From JANQGH01 sp039177555 (GTDB lineage: Bacteria > Pseudomonadota > Alphaproteobacteria > DSM-16000 > Inquilinaceae), in NCBI GenBank assembly GCA_039177555.1, contig JBCDFV010000005.1:62001-126000 (forward strand): a stretch of 64,000 nucleotides of DNA, in the 5' to 3' direction. Shown piece after piece: positions 16,573-26,261 of this stretch. The notes beneath the pieces were generated by a model. The model did no database searches and had not been told where the DNA came from. It saw nothing but the letters and a program-made list of their open reading frames with translations. A program made the translations under genes and the position numbers. How positions within the stretch are numbered: the first letter of the stretch is position 1; every line of letters starts with the position of its first letter.

Positions 16573-16647
16573 TGGTGGGCGCGACTGGGATTGAACCAGT
16601 GACCCCTGCCGTGTGAAGGCAGTGCTCTCCCGCTGAGCTACGCGCCC
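16573..16647 (-). tRNA. tRNA-Val (CAC)
   Basis: Folds as a full cloverleaf with encoded CCA. Acceptor GGGCGCG pairs with CGCGCCC, D stem GCTC/GAGC, anticodon stem CTGCC/GGCAG with loop TTCACAC (anticodon CAC, codon GTG), and T stem ACTGG/CCAGT. 75 bases including CCA. Confidence 0.97.
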
Positions 16648-16723
16648 GATCCAGGCGGTGGTGTAGGGGGTGTGGCACGGCCGTGTCAAGCCGTCCGCTT
16701 TTGCCTCTTGTGTGGTCGGCGGA

Positions 16724-19117
16724 TCAGCCGGCTGGCCCTTCGGCGCCTTGGCGCACGGTAAAGTCCTGGCCGGCCCAGCCGTCGTCGCTCAAACGGCGCC
16801 AGGTGAAGACGATCCCGCCGGTCTGGCCGAGCGTGTCGGGCTGGAACCCGACGCCATGGAGCCCGAGGCCGAGTTCCGCCGTCGGCGTGTCTTTCACCGT
16901 TTGCCAGTTGTCGATGGACCAACGGAGGATGGCCGGGGTGGCCAAGGCAATCGTCAGCTTCTGTCCGGTTGCGACGGTCGAGATCGGCGCCTGGGGCAGC
17001 CAAAAGGCCCGCTCGGCACGCGGGCGCTTGCCCTTGTAGTGCTGCCACACAGCCCCAAGCCGGTCGCTGGGCTGGCCGAGGCGGTGCGAGACGGCAAGCT
17101 TGATGAACTCCGAGTGGGTCCAGGCCAGTGGCATGGCGGAGCCGGTGGGCCGCCCGGGAAACAGGCGCGCCGCTTCAATCGGCTCGGCATCCCAGACCTG
17201 TTCCGGCATCAATCCGGCACGCCCGGTCATGGCCGTCATGGCGTTGAGATAGGGCATCGGGTCGCGTCCGGCGGCGACCTCATACATGCCGCGCTCGCCG
17301 GTCAAAAGCGGCCAAGGCCGCCCGCGGCCCGTGCCGTCATAGGCGCCACCGTCATCATGCTCGCCATAGCCGTCGCCATTGTAACGGCGCCAGGCGGGAC
17401 CGTTCGGTGTCTCGGCCTTCAACAAGGCGTCGATGACGGTCAGGCTATCGCGGATCAGCGGATCGTCGGGGCTGCGCAGGCCGAAGCGCACGAGTTGAAG
17501 GAAATCGGTGCTGATCTCTTCGTCGGCGGGCAACATCGCGCGGTCAGCGGGCCGGTTGCGTAGGATCAACTGCTGATGCAGGGTGCGTTCGTCTGACGTC
17601 ACCGTGTCCGGTGCCATGCGCACATAGTATCCAGCGACCCCAATCCGTTTGGCCAGCGGCGTGTCGCGGACGGCCAACCAGTCTTCCAGATGGGCGTTCC
17701 AGAAATCGGCCAAGGCGTGTGCCGTCGCGGCGGCAGCGGTATCGAGAAAGTGTGCGCCCGCCACCAGGGCGGAGATGCAAAAGGCCATCGTGAAGCAGTT
17801 GAGGCCGACGTTCTCCTCCCACCGGTCCTGGTCGCTCGACGGCCCGTTGGCGGCGATAAAGCCAAGCGCGCGGCCAACCATGTCGGCGACCTCGATGTCC
17901 TCCAGCGCGTCGCGCTCGGCCAGCATGGCGGCCAACAGCACCGGCGCTGCGGTCTCGTCGAGTTGAACCCCGGTCCAGTGCGGCGTGCCGCCCAGCCATT
18001 GGTTTTGATACCAATGGCCGTCCTCCGCCTGCGACGCGATCAGGTAGCGCAGCGTATCGCGCGCCTCGTTCACGCAGCCGAGCGCCAACAGCCCGCCGGC
18101 GCTTTCCGCCAGGTCGCGCGGCCAGACCAGATGATAGCCGGCCCGGTCATCCTTGGTATTGCCCCATGGCACGCTGAGGCTGGCCACCATGGTGCCGGGA
18201 TAAGTCTGGTCGCGTGATGTGCGCAGGACGGTTGCCGACAGCTTCACTTGGTCTCGGATCGGCTCGGGAACTGTAAGGTCCGCGATCACCTCCGCCGTGG
18301 TGTCACCATGCCATTGGCGCCAGTCGGCGATTTGCCTGTCCCAGATGGATTCGAACGGCGATAGCAGCGTGGCAAGGGCGAGTGTCGCTGCTGATTGCGC
18401 GGACTCACCGAAGCCAAGCCCGAGCACCGCTTGTCGCGGCAGGGCGGCCATCAACGCCACATTGCCCGGCCCCGCCTCGCTATGGTGCCAGGTCATCCGG
18501 CCGTTGCGGTTGAAGTCCTGCCAGCCGTCGCTGGTGCCGACATAGCCGGTGCTCGCCGTGCCGAACGCGTCGCGCTGGGCGCCATCGACGGCCGTCAGCG
18601 CCAGGCCGAACGGGCCCTGGGCGGCGGTGAGCATACGGCGCCCGCCTAGATCCTGGACCGCCGCCCGATTGTGCCAGCCGCTGGCGCCCAGGCGCGGCGC
18701 CAGAAGGGCGTACGGGCGCAAGTCGGGATCGCCGCTTAGGTCCAGTTCGATCGCGAGCACGTCACGCAAAGGATCAGGCGCTACGCGCAGGCGCAGCGTG
18801 AAGCGCTCATGCCGGTGCGTGGCCTCGACCGCTGGAATGCCCGGCTCGGGCAACGCGATCTCGTAGCTATTGAGCCGTTTGACCTCGACCCAGAAGCCGT
18901 TGCCGTCAGCGACGATGAAGCCGAGATCGCGCACCTGCGGGATGTCGACGCGCGGGTAGTAGACCTCATTGACGATGCCGAAGCCCATCGTGAACCAGAT
19001 CCGCGATGGTCCCAGCGCGCAGCCGACCATGTCCTTCGCACTGCTGGTCCAGGTCGGCCCTATACCCGGTCCGTCCGGTGCCGGACGCGGCGGCTCCTGC
19101 ATCCTTAGCTCGCTCAT
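16724..19117 (-). CDS. glycoside hydrolase family 15 glucoamylase/glucodextranase-like
   Basis: 797 residues. An N-terminal beta-sandwich domain (residues about 20-270) leads to a GH15 alpha/alpha barrel. The barrel has HLVWPRDLAES near 330, a general acid in WEENVG (Glu434/435) and a general base in GLMPEQVWD (Glu639). The length and domain order fit bacterial glucoamylases that release glucose from the non-reducing end of alpha-glucans. A C-terminal tail of about 110 residues may be an extra beta domain. No signal peptide is seen, so it probably acts on intracellular glycogen-like material. No glycogen genes are near it. Confidence 0.9.
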   Translation of the reverse strand: MSELRMQEPPRPAPDGPGIGPTWTSSAKDMVGCALGPSRIWFTMGFGIVNEVYYPRVDIPQVRDLGFIVADGNGFWVEVKRLNSYEIALPEPGIPAVEATHRHERFTLRLRVAPDPLRDVLAIELDLSGDPDLRPYALLAPRLGASGWHNRAAVQDLGGRRMLTAAQGPFGLALTAVDGAQRDAFGTASTGYVGTSDGWQDFNRNGRMTWHHSEAGPGNVALMAALPRQAVLGLGFGESAQSAATLALATLLSPFESIWDRQIADWRQWHGDTTAEVIADLTVPEPIRDQVKLSATVLRTSRDQTYPGTMVASLSVPWGNTKDDRAGYHLVWPRDLAESAGGLLALGCVNEARDTLRYLIASQAEDGHWYQNQWLGGTPHWTGVQLDETAAPVLLAAMLAERDALEDIEVADMVGRALGFIAANGPSSDQDRWEENVGLNCFTMAFCISALVAGAHFLDTAAAATAHALADFWNAHLEDWLAVRDTPLAKRIGVAGYYVRMAPDTVTSDERTLHQQLILRNRPADRAMLPADEEISTDFLQLVRFGLRSPDDPLIRDSLTVIDALLKAETPNGPAWRRYNGDGYGEHDDGGAYDGTGRGRPWPLLTGERGMYEVAAGRDPMPYLNAMTAMTGRAGLMPEQVWDAEPIEAARLFPGRPTGSAMPLAWTHSEFIKLAVSHRLGQPSDRLGAVWQHYKGKRPRAERAFWLPQAPISTVATGQKLTIALATPAILRWSIDNWQTVKDTPTAELGLGLHGVGFQPDTLGQTGGIVFTWRRLSDDGWAGQDFTVRQGAEGPAG

Positions 19118-19220
19118 CCCGGCAAGCTCCTTCGGTCAGATGCCTGTCTATGGCCTTGTGATAAGACCATAGCGGCGGTCGAGACGCCAAGAACCGACGC
19201 GGCGTGCCCTCGATTGTCGG

Positions 19221-19958
19221 TCAGGCGTTGGCAGCGAATGCGGCGATGGTGCCGGGCAATGCGCCGAAACTGTCGATCGCGTGGGCACCAAACGTGTCCT
19301 GCGCGGGCTTCGCATAGCCGTACGTCACCAGGATTGCCGGAACATCGGCTGCGAAGGCGGCGCGCACGTCGTTTTCGTGATCACCGATCATGACGGCCTG
19401 GCGCGGTTCGCGGCCATGGTGGTCGAGGATCGCGCGCACCGGTGCTGGGTCCGGCTTCAGCGCCGGTGCCGAACCGCCGCCGACAACCGGGTCGAAGAAA
19501 TGTCGGATCCCGGTCATCTCAAGCGCGGTTTCCGCCGCCGCGGCCGGCTTGTTGGTGCATACGGCCATTGCGTGTCCGGCATCCGCAAGCTGTCGCAGCG
19601 TCTCGGCGACCCCCGTGTACAGGTCGCCGGCGTCAATCGGCTCGGCCGCGAGTGTTGCGGCATAACGCTCGACGATGGCCTCGAACGATGGCTCCATCGG
19701 CTGCCCGCCCGTGGCGGCAAGGCCGCGTTCGACCAGCTTTGCCGCGCCGTCGCCGACCATGCGCTCGACCGCGTCTCGCGGCAGCGGTTCGCGCCCCAGT
19801 TCCGTCAGGATGCGGCCCCATGCGCGTGCTATTTGCGGGCCGGTATTCACCAGCGTACCGTCGAGGTCGAAGATCAACAGCGCTGGGGTCGGCGTCGAGG
19901 AAGGCAATGCTGAAACACTCCGCAACAAAGATTTATTTCGCCCGTTCGGGCCCGGCAT
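19221..19958 (-). CDS. gph: phosphoglycolate phosphatase-like HAD hydrolase
   Basis: HAD-superfamily phosphatase: motif I FDLDGTLVNT, motif II in CTNKPA, the KPDPAP lysine and motif III GDHENDVRAA. The cap region resembles Gph, which removes 2-phosphoglycolate made during DNA repair or oxygenation. The ATG at 19958 sits only 16 bases from the glmU start on the other strand. A TTG at 19907, with GGAG upstream, would leave room for promoters and is the likelier start if the N-terminal extension proves unconserved. Specificity within HAD phosphatases is uncertain. Confidence 0.82.
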   Translation of the reverse strand: MPGPNGRNKSLLRSVSALPSSTPTPALLIFDLDGTLVNTGPQIARAWGRILTELGREPLPRDAVERMVGDGAAKLVERGLAATGGQPMEPSFEAIVERYAATLAAEPIDAGDLYTGVAETLRQLADAGHAMAVCTNKPAAAAETALEMTGIRHFFDPVVGGGSAPALKPDPAPVRAILDHHGREPRQAVMIGDHENDVRAAFAADVPAILVTYGYAKPAQDTFGAHAIDSFGALPGTIAAFAANA

Positions 19959-19974
19959 GGCATCAGGCTGCGTC

Positions 19975-21363
19975 ATGACTGCAAGCACGCCCCCCGTCAA
20001 CGATTCCCGCGACCTTGCCTGTGTGGTCCTTGCCGCCGGCAAGGGCACGCGGATGAAGTCCGCACTGCCGAAGGTCCTGCACAGGCTCGCCGGAAGGCCG
20101 ATGATCGGCCATGTGCTGGATGCGGTCGCCGCCCTTGAGCCGTCGACGACGGTCATTGTCATCGGCCCCGATATGGATGCGGTCGCCGAAGCGGCGGCGC
20201 CGGCAATCCCGGCGATACAGCCGACGCAGGATGGCACCGGCGGCGCCGTCCGGGCCGCAATGCCCGAACTGACCGGCTTTGCCGGTGATGTGCTGGTCCT
20301 GTTCGGCGACGCACCCTTGGTGTCGGCGTTGACGCTGCGCGACATGCTGGCCCGCCGCCGCGCGGCCGACGACCCCGCCGTGGTCGTCATGGGCGTGCGG
20401 CTGGACGATCCGGCGGCGTTTGGGCGTTTGGTGACGGATGCGCACGGCCGGCTGACGGCGATCGTCGAGTTCAAGGATGCCGACGCGGAGACACGGGCGA
20501 TCACGCTGTGCAATGGCGGCCTGATGGCGATCGACGGCAAGCGGCTGCCGGCTTTGATCGACGCACTGCGCAACGACAATGCCAAGCGCGAGTACTACCT
20601 CACCGGTATCGTCGGCGAGGCGGTTGCGAGGGGTTGGGGCGCGGCGGTTGTCGAGGCTGCCGGCCCACCCGGCTTGCTCGGCATCAATTCGCGGGCGGAG
20701 TTGGCGGCGGCCGAGGCCAGCCTGCAGGATGCGCTGCGCCAACAGGCGATGGAGGAGGGTGCGACCCTTATCGATCCCGCGACGGTCTACTTCGCCGCCG
20801 ATACCCGCCTGGGCCGCGATGTGGTGATCGAGCCAGCGGTGTTCTTCGGACCCGGTGTGGTTGTCGGGGATGGCGTGACCATCAAGGCCTTCAGCCATAT
20901 CGAAGGGGCGACGATCGCGAGCGGCGCTCAGATCGGCCCCTATGCCAGACTGCGGCCAGGTGCGGAGATCGGGGAGGGCGCGCGGATCGGCAATTTCGTC
21001 GAGATCAAGAACGCCAGTCTCGGGGCCGGCGCGAAGGCCAACCATCTCAGCTATCTGGGGGATGCGGAGATCGGCGCCCGGTCGAACATCGGGGCCGGCG
21101 CCATCACCTGCAATTATGACGGTGTCAACAAGCACCGCACGGTGATCGGTGAGGAGGTTTTCATCGGCACCAATTCAGCGCTCGTCGCGCCGGTCACGAT
21201 CGGCGATCGGGCCAACGTCGCGGCGGGCAGCACGATCGCCAAGGATGTCGAGGCCGACGCGCTGGGCATCGCCCGTGGGCACCAGGAGAACCGGCCGGGC
21301 TGGGCCAAGATCTATCGTGAACGGTTGGAGAGGCTGAAGGCTGAGCGGAAACGCAGAGGCTGA
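19975..21363 (+). CDS. glmU: bifunctional N-acetylglucosamine-1-phosphate uridyltransferase/acetyltransferase
   Basis: 462 residues, normal for GlmU. The N-terminal uridyltransferase has LAAGKGTRM near residue 20 and QDGTGGAV. The C-terminal left-handed beta-helix shows hexapeptide repeats and the acetyltransferase segment NFVEIKNASLGAGAKANHL. It makes UDP-GlcNAc for peptidoglycan and lipid A. The ATG at 19975 gives the family length; a longer in-frame start at 19675 lies inside gph. glmS follows after six bases, so the two make one amino-sugar operon. Confidence 0.96.
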   Translation: MTASTPPVNDSRDLACVVLAAGKGTRMKSALPKVLHRLAGRPMIGHVLDAVAALEPSTTVIVIGPDMDAVAEAAAPAIPAIQPTQDGTGGAVRAAMPELTGFAGDVLVLFGDAPLVSALTLRDMLARRRAADDPAVVVMGVRLDDPAAFGRLVTDAHGRLTAIVEFKDADAETRAITLCNGGLMAIDGKRLPALIDALRNDNAKREYYLTGIVGEAVARGWGAAVVEAAGPPGLLGINSRAELAAAEASLQDALRQQAMEEGATLIDPATVYFAADTRLGRDVVIEPAVFFGPGVVVGDGVTIKAFSHIEGATIASGAQIGPYARLRPGAEIGEGARIGNFVEIKNASLGAGAKANHLSYLGDAEIGARSNIGAGAITCNYDGVNKHRTVIGEEVFIGTNSALVAPVTIGDRANVAAGSTIAKDVEADALGIARGHQENRPGWAKIYRERLERLKAERKRRG

Positions 21364-21369
21364 TCGCCC

Positions 21370-23193
21370 ATGTGCGGCATCATCGGAATTGTCGGCGAGG
21401 GACCGGTCGTGGACCGCCTCATGGACGGGCTGAAACGGCTGGAGTATCGCGGCTACGACTCCGCCGGCATTGCGACCCTGGTCGATGGCCGGATCGCACG
21501 GCGCCGGGCCGAGGGTAAGCTGGTCAATCTTGGACAACGGCTTTCAAGTGAGCCCCTGGAGGGCGCGATCGGCATCGGCCATACGCGCTGGGCCACCCAC
21601 GGCAGGCCGACCGAGACCAATGCCCATCCGCACGCCACGGAGCAGGTGGCGATCGTCCACAACGGCATCATCGAAAACTTCCGCGAACTGCGCGCCGAAC
21701 TGGAAGCCGCCGGGCATGTCTTCCATACCGAGACGGACAGCGAGATCGTTGCGCACCTGATCAGTCATCACCTGGCGACCTCCGAGACGCCCAGCGCGGC
21801 GGCGGCCAAGGCGTTGGCCCGTCTGGAAGGCGCGTTTGCGCTGGAAATCCTGTTCGCCGACGTACCCGACTTGATGATCGGCGCCAGGCGTGGCTCTCCG
21901 TTGGCGGTTGGTTTCGGCCGCAACGAGATGTTCATTGGCTCCGACGCCATTGCGCTGGCGCCGTGGACCGATCGGATCTGCTATCTGGAAGAGGGCGATT
22001 GGGTCGAAATCACCCGTGACCAGGCAGTCATTCACGACGAAACAGGCCATGTGGTCGAGCGGGCGATCCGTCAGACCGCTGCCTCCGGCGCCTTGATCGG
22101 CAAGGGCGAGTTCCGCCACTTCATGCTGAAGGAGATCTACGAGCAGCCGGCGGTGATCGGCGATACGCTCAGCGCCTTCGTGAACCCGCAGACCCGAACG
22201 ATCAGCCTGCCCGACCTGCCGTTCGACTGGTCGACCGTGCCCAAGGTCACGGCCGTTGCCTGCGGCACCGCCTACTTCGCCTGCATGGTCGCCAAATACT
22301 GGCTGGAAACGGTGGCGCGCTTGCCGGTCGAGATCGATGTTGCGTCGGAGTTTCGCTATCGTGAGGCGCCGCTGCCGCCGGGCGGTCTGGCGCTGTTCGT
22401 CTCCCAGTCCGGCGAGACCGCCGACACGCTCGCCGCCCTGCGCTACGCCCGGTCGCAGGGCCAGCACATCGTGTCGGTCGTGAACGTCCCGGAAAGCACC
22501 ATCGCACGTGAAAGCGACGTGGTGCTGCCGACCCTGGCGGGGCCGGAAATCGGTGTTGCCTCGACCAAGGCGTTCACCACCCAGCTCACCATGCTGGCCT
22601 GCCTGGCAATCGTGGCCGCGAAGGCGCGCGGTGCGATTGACCATGATGCGGAGGCCGATCTGGTGGAAGCGCTGACCGAGGTGCCGGCCCGCGCGGCGGA
22701 CGTGCTGAACCATGATGAGGCGCTGAGGCGGCTATCCCACGACCTGGCCGAGGCGCGCGACGTGCTCTATCTCGGCCGGGGCACGGCCTATCCACTGGCC
22801 TTGGAAGGCGCGTTGAAGCTGAAGGAAATCAGCTATATCCATGCCGAGGGCTATGCAGCCGGCGAGATGAAGCACGGGCCTATCGCGCTGATCGACGAGG
22901 CGGTGCCCGTGATCGTATTGGCGCCGCGCGACGGCCTGTTCGACAAAACGGCCTCCAATGTGCAGGAGGTGATGGCCAGGGGCGGTCGGGTCCTGTTCTT
23001 CTCCGATCCGGACGGCGTGAAGGCATTGGGCGAGGGGCCGGAAGCGACCATCACGCTGCCGCACCTGCATCCGTTCGTCACGCCGATCCTCTATGCCATC
23101 CCGGTTCAACTGCTGGCCTATCACACGGCCGTTCACAAGGGCACGGATGTCGACCAACCCCGCAATCTCGCCAAGAGCGTCACGGTCGAATAG
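21370..23193 (+). CDS. glmS: glutamine-fructose-6-phosphate aminotransferase (isomerizing)
   Basis: 607 residues, standard GlmS. Cys2 in MCGIIGIVGE is the glutaminase nucleophile after Met removal. Two SIS sugar-isomerase domains follow (FVSQSGETADTLAALRYA, then LGRGTAYPLALEGALKLKEI), ending QPRNLAKSVTVE as in all GlmS. It makes glucosamine-6-phosphate. It is six bases after glmU. No glmS ribozyme or small-RNA site is recognisable upstream. Confidence 0.97.
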   Translation: MCGIIGIVGEGPVVDRLMDGLKRLEYRGYDSAGIATLVDGRIARRRAEGKLVNLGQRLSSEPLEGAIGIGHTRWATHGRPTETNAHPHATEQVAIVHNGIIENFRELRAELEAAGHVFHTETDSEIVAHLISHHLATSETPSAAAAKALARLEGAFALEILFADVPDLMIGARRGSPLAVGFGRNEMFIGSDAIALAPWTDRICYLEEGDWVEITRDQAVIHDETGHVVERAIRQTAASGALIGKGEFRHFMLKEIYEQPAVIGDTLSAFVNPQTRTISLPDLPFDWSTVPKVTAVACGTAYFACMVAKYWLETVARLPVEIDVASEFRYREAPLPPGGLALFVSQSGETADTLAALRYARSQGQHIVSVVNVPESTIARESDVVLPTLAGPEIGVASTKAFTTQLTMLACLAIVAAKARGAIDHDAEADLVEALTEVPARAADVLNHDEALRRLSHDLAEARDVLYLGRGTAYPLALEGALKLKEISYIHAEGYAAGEMKHGPIALIDEAVPVIVLAPRDGLFDKTASNVQEVMARGGRVLFFSDPDGVKALGEGPEATITLPHLHPFVTPILYAIPVQLLAYHTAVHKGTDVDQPRNLAKSVTVE

Positions 23194-23327
23194 CGGCAGC
23201 GCCGTTCTCGAATTCCTGGCTTGGGCATGGCGGGCCGACTGCCTACATGCTATGCGAACCCCCGCTCGACGCCGGTCCCGCCGGTGTCTGCCTTCAGATC
23301 GCTAGTCCTATCGTTAGAGGAAAACCC

Positions 23328-24794
23328 ATGGCCGCGCCGTCCTTGAAAGATGCCACCCTGTTTCGCCAGCAATGCTACGTCGATGGCAAATGGATCGATG
23401 CTGATGACGGCACCACCGTCGATGTCACCAACCCGGTCGACAACAGCGTCATCGGCACCGTGCCGAAGCTGGGCGCGCGTGAGACGCGCCGGGCGATCGA
23501 GGCCGCGAACGCGGCCTGGCCGGCCTGGCGGGCCAAGACCGCGAAGGAGCGCGAGGTCATCCTGAAACGCTGGTCCCAGCTGATGATCGAAAACCAGGAT
23601 GATCTCGGCCGCCTGATGACGATCGAGCAGGGCAAGCCGTTGGCAGAGGCAAAGGGCGAGGTCGCCTATGCCGCCAGTTTTCTGGACTGGTTCGCCGAAG
23701 AAGGCCGGCGCATCTACGGCGACGTAATCCCGACCTATGCGAAGGACCGGCGCATCGTCGTTACGAAGGAACCGATCGGGGTATGTGCCGCGATCACGCC
23801 GTGGAACTTCCCGTCAGCCATGATTACGCGCAAGGCGGGGCCGGCCCTGGCGGCCGGCTGCCCGATGGTTGTTAAGCCGGCGACCTCGACCCCTTACAGT
23901 GCCTTGGCCATGTGCGAACTGGCCGAACGTGCCGGCGTTCCGGCCGGCGTGATCAACGTGGTTACCGGCGGTGCGTCGGCCATCGGCGGCGAGCTGACCG
24001 CCAACCCGATCGTGCGCAAGCTGACCTTCACCGGCTCGACCGAAATCGGCAAGCTGCTGGCCGAGCAATGCGCCGGCACGATGAAGAAGATTTCGATGGA
24101 ACTGGGCGGCAACGCGCCGTTCATCGTTTTTGACGACGCGGACATTGATGCTGCCGTCGAGGGCGCGATGATCTCCAAGTTCCGCAACACCGGTCAGACC
24201 TGCGTCTGTGCCAACCGCATCTTCGTGCAGGACGGCGTCTACGAGGAATTCGTGGCCAAATTGACCGAGGCGACCAACGCGCTGAAGGTCGCCGACGGCC
24301 TTGAAGATGGCGCCCAGCAGGGCCCGCTGATCGACATGGCGGCGGTCGAGAAGGTGGAGGAGCATATCGCCGACGCGGTCGGGCGCGGGGCCAGCGTCGT
24401 CGCGGGCGGCGAACGCCATGCAAATGGTGGCACGTTCTTTCAGCCCACGGTGCTGTCCGACATGACCACCGACATGAAGATCATGAAGGAGGAAACCTTC
24501 GGCCCCGTCGCGCCGGTGTTCCGCTTCAAGACCGAGGACGAGGCCATTGCGATGGCCAACGATACGGAATTTGGCCTCGCGTCATACTTCTATGCCCGCG
24601 ATATCGGCCGCATCTGGCGCGTCGGCGAGGGGCTGGAATACGGCATCGTCGGCGTCAACACCGGCCTGATCTCCACCGAGGTCGCCCCCTTCGGCGGCAT
24701 CAAGGAGAGCGGCATCGGTCGCGAAGGCTCAAAATATGGCATCGAGGACTATGTCGAGATCAAGTATCTCTGCATGGCCGGCCTGGATAGCTGA
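23328..24794 (+). CDS. gabD: NAD(P)-dependent succinate-semialdehyde dehydrogenase
   Basis: 488 residues of the aldehyde dehydrogenase family. Seen are ITPWNFPSAMI, the nucleotide motif FTGSTEIGKLL, the general base in SMELGGNAPF and the catalytic Cys in NTGQTCVCANR. The close match in motif context is to GabD-type enzymes, which oxidise succinate semialdehyde to succinate. The ATG at 23328 has AGAGGA upstream; an earlier ATG at 23247 is not favoured. Glutarate-semialdehyde dehydrogenase activity is the main alternative. No GABA transaminase is adjacent. Confidence 0.9.
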   Translation: MAAPSLKDATLFRQQCYVDGKWIDADDGTTVDVTNPVDNSVIGTVPKLGARETRRAIEAANAAWPAWRAKTAKEREVILKRWSQLMIENQDDLGRLMTIEQGKPLAEAKGEVAYAASFLDWFAEEGRRIYGDVIPTYAKDRRIVVTKEPIGVCAAITPWNFPSAMITRKAGPALAAGCPMVVKPATSTPYSALAMCELAERAGVPAGVINVVTGGASAIGGELTANPIVRKLTFTGSTEIGKLLAEQCAGTMKKISMELGGNAPFIVFDDADIDAAVEGAMISKFRNTGQTCVCANRIFVQDGVYEEFVAKLTEATNALKVADGLEDGAQQGPLIDMAAVEKVEEHIADAVGRGASVVAGGERHANGGTFFQPTVLSDMTTDMKIMKEETFGPVAPVFRFKTEDEAIAMANDTEFGLASYFYARDIGRIWRVGEGLEYGIVGVNTGLISTEVAPFGGIKESGIGREGSKYGIEDYVEIKYLCMAGLDS

Positions 24795-24818
24795 TCCGTC
24801 GCTCTAGGAACGCCGACA

Positions 24819-26201
24819 ATGGCTTTCGACTACGACTATTTCGTCATCGGCGCGGGTTCGGGCGGTGTGCGCTCGGCCCGGATCGCCGCTCAGCATGGCG
24901 CGCGCGTCGCCATCGCCGAGGAACGGTATTTCGGCGGCACTTGCGTGAATGTCGGTTGCGTGCCGAAGAAGCTGCTGGCCTACGCCTCGCACTTCGGGGA
25001 GGATTTCTCCGATGCTGCCGGGTTCGGCTGGACGGTCGGCGAAACCAGCCATGACTGGTCGCGCCTGATCGCCAACAAGGATACGGAGATCGACCGCCTG
25101 AACGGCATCTATCAACGCCTCTTGGAAGGGGCGGGCGTTACGATCTTTGAGGCGAGGGCGGTTCTTGAGGACGCCCACACCATCCGGGTCGGCGACCAGA
25201 CTGTGACGGCGGACAAGATCCTGGTCGCGACCGGCGGCTGGCCCAACTTGCCGGACGAGCCGGGCGTGAAGGAACACGCCATCACATCCAACGAGATCTT
25301 CCACCTGGACAAGATGCCCAAGCGGGTGGTGATCGCCGGTGGCGGTTACATCGCCGTCGAGTTCGCCAGCATCCTGAACGGTCTGGGTGCGGATGTGTGC
25401 CTGCTCTATCGCGGAGAGCTGTTCCTGCGCGGCTTCGACTATGATGTCCGCTCCACGGTTGCCGAAGAGATGGCCAAGCACGGTGTGGATTTGCGGTTTC
25501 ACACCATCATCTCTCGCGTCAGCAAAAGTCATGATTGCCTGATCGTGGAACTCAGCGACGGGTCGATGGTGGAGGTCGATGCCGTGCTGATGGCGATCGG
25601 TCGCACGCCGAACACGGCGGGCCTGGGGCTGGAGAAGGCGGGTGTCAAGCTGGCCGACAACGGCGCCATCATCGTTGACGACGCCTACCGCACCTCGGCG
25701 GAGAACATCTATGCGCTGGGCGACGTGATCGACCGCGTTCCCCTGACGCCGGTGGCGATCGCTGAGGGGCATGTGCTGGCCGACACCCTGTTCGGCGGCT
25801 TCGATGACCGAGCGGTCGATTACCGCAATATCGCTACGGCCGTCTTTTGCCGGCCTGAGATCGGGACTGTCGGCCTGAACGAGGACGAGGCACGGCGCAA
25901 GCATGTGGCGGTGGACATTTACCGCACCAGCTTCCGGCCGATGAAGCACACGCTATCCGGCCGCGACGCGCGCTCGCTGATGAAGCTGGTGGTCGACCGG
26001 GAAAGCCAGCGCGTTGTCGGCTGCCATGTGGTCGGCGACGATGCGGCGGAGATGGTTCAGTCCGTCGCCGTCGCGATCAACTGCGGTGCCACCAAGCGCG
26101 ATTTCGACCGCACCATCGGGATCCACCCGACCAGTGCGGAAGAACTGGTCACCATGCGCCAAAAGGCGCCGGAACCGGACCTTGAGGAGGCGGCCGAATA
26201 G
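24819..26201 (+). CDS. gor: glutathione-disulfide reductase
   Basis: 460 residues. FAD-binding GAGSGGVRSARIAA, redox-active pair in GGTCVNVGCVPKK, NAD(P)H-binding GGGYIAVEFA and the C-terminal HPTSAEELVTMR with the catalytic His-Glu of glutathione reductases. The GSGGVRSAR form and CVNVGC spacing favour Gor over lipoamide dehydrogenase or mercuric reductase. It keeps glutathione reduced in the cytoplasm. It lies 24 bases after gabD and is followed by a strong terminator. Confidence 0.93.
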   Translation: MAFDYDYFVIGAGSGGVRSARIAAQHGARVAIAEERYFGGTCVNVGCVPKKLLAYASHFGEDFSDAAGFGWTVGETSHDWSRLIANKDTEIDRLNGIYQRLLEGAGVTIFEARAVLEDAHTIRVGDQTVTADKILVATGGWPNLPDEPGVKEHAITSNEIFHLDKMPKRVVIAGGGYIAVEFASILNGLGADVCLLYRGELFLRGFDYDVRSTVAEEMAKHGVDLRFHTIISRVSKSHDCLIVELSDGSMVEVDAVLMAIGRTPNTAGLGLEKAGVKLADNGAIIVDDAYRTSAENIYALGDVIDRVPLTPVAIAEGHVLADTLFGGFDDRAVDYRNIATAVFCRPEIGTVGLNEDEARRKHVAVDIYRTSFRPMKHTLSGRDARSLMKLVVDRESQRVVGCHVVGDDAAEMVQSVAVAINCGATKRDFDRTIGIHPTSAEELVTMRQKAPEPDLEEAAE

Positions 26202-26212
26202 GCCGAAATGAA

Positions 26213-26238
26213 AAGGGCGACCCAGATGGGTCGCCCTT
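26213..26238. terminator. bidirectional intrinsic terminator between gor and the bufferin operon
   Basis: A perfect 11-base inverted repeat, AAGGGCGACCC (26213-26223) and GGGTCGCCCTT (26228-26238), with a four-base loop. It is followed by a T-rich tail on the plus strand and preceded by an A-run that gives a U-run on the minus strand. It lies between two converging operons and should stop both. Confidence 0.92.
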
Positions 26239-26261
26239 CTTTATGGCTTTGTCGCCGATCC

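Noticed and set aside
16331..16678. Minus-strand frame of 115 codons through tRNA-Val
   Set aside because: Its first part is the familiar false peptide read from a tRNA gene; no ribosome site and no family.
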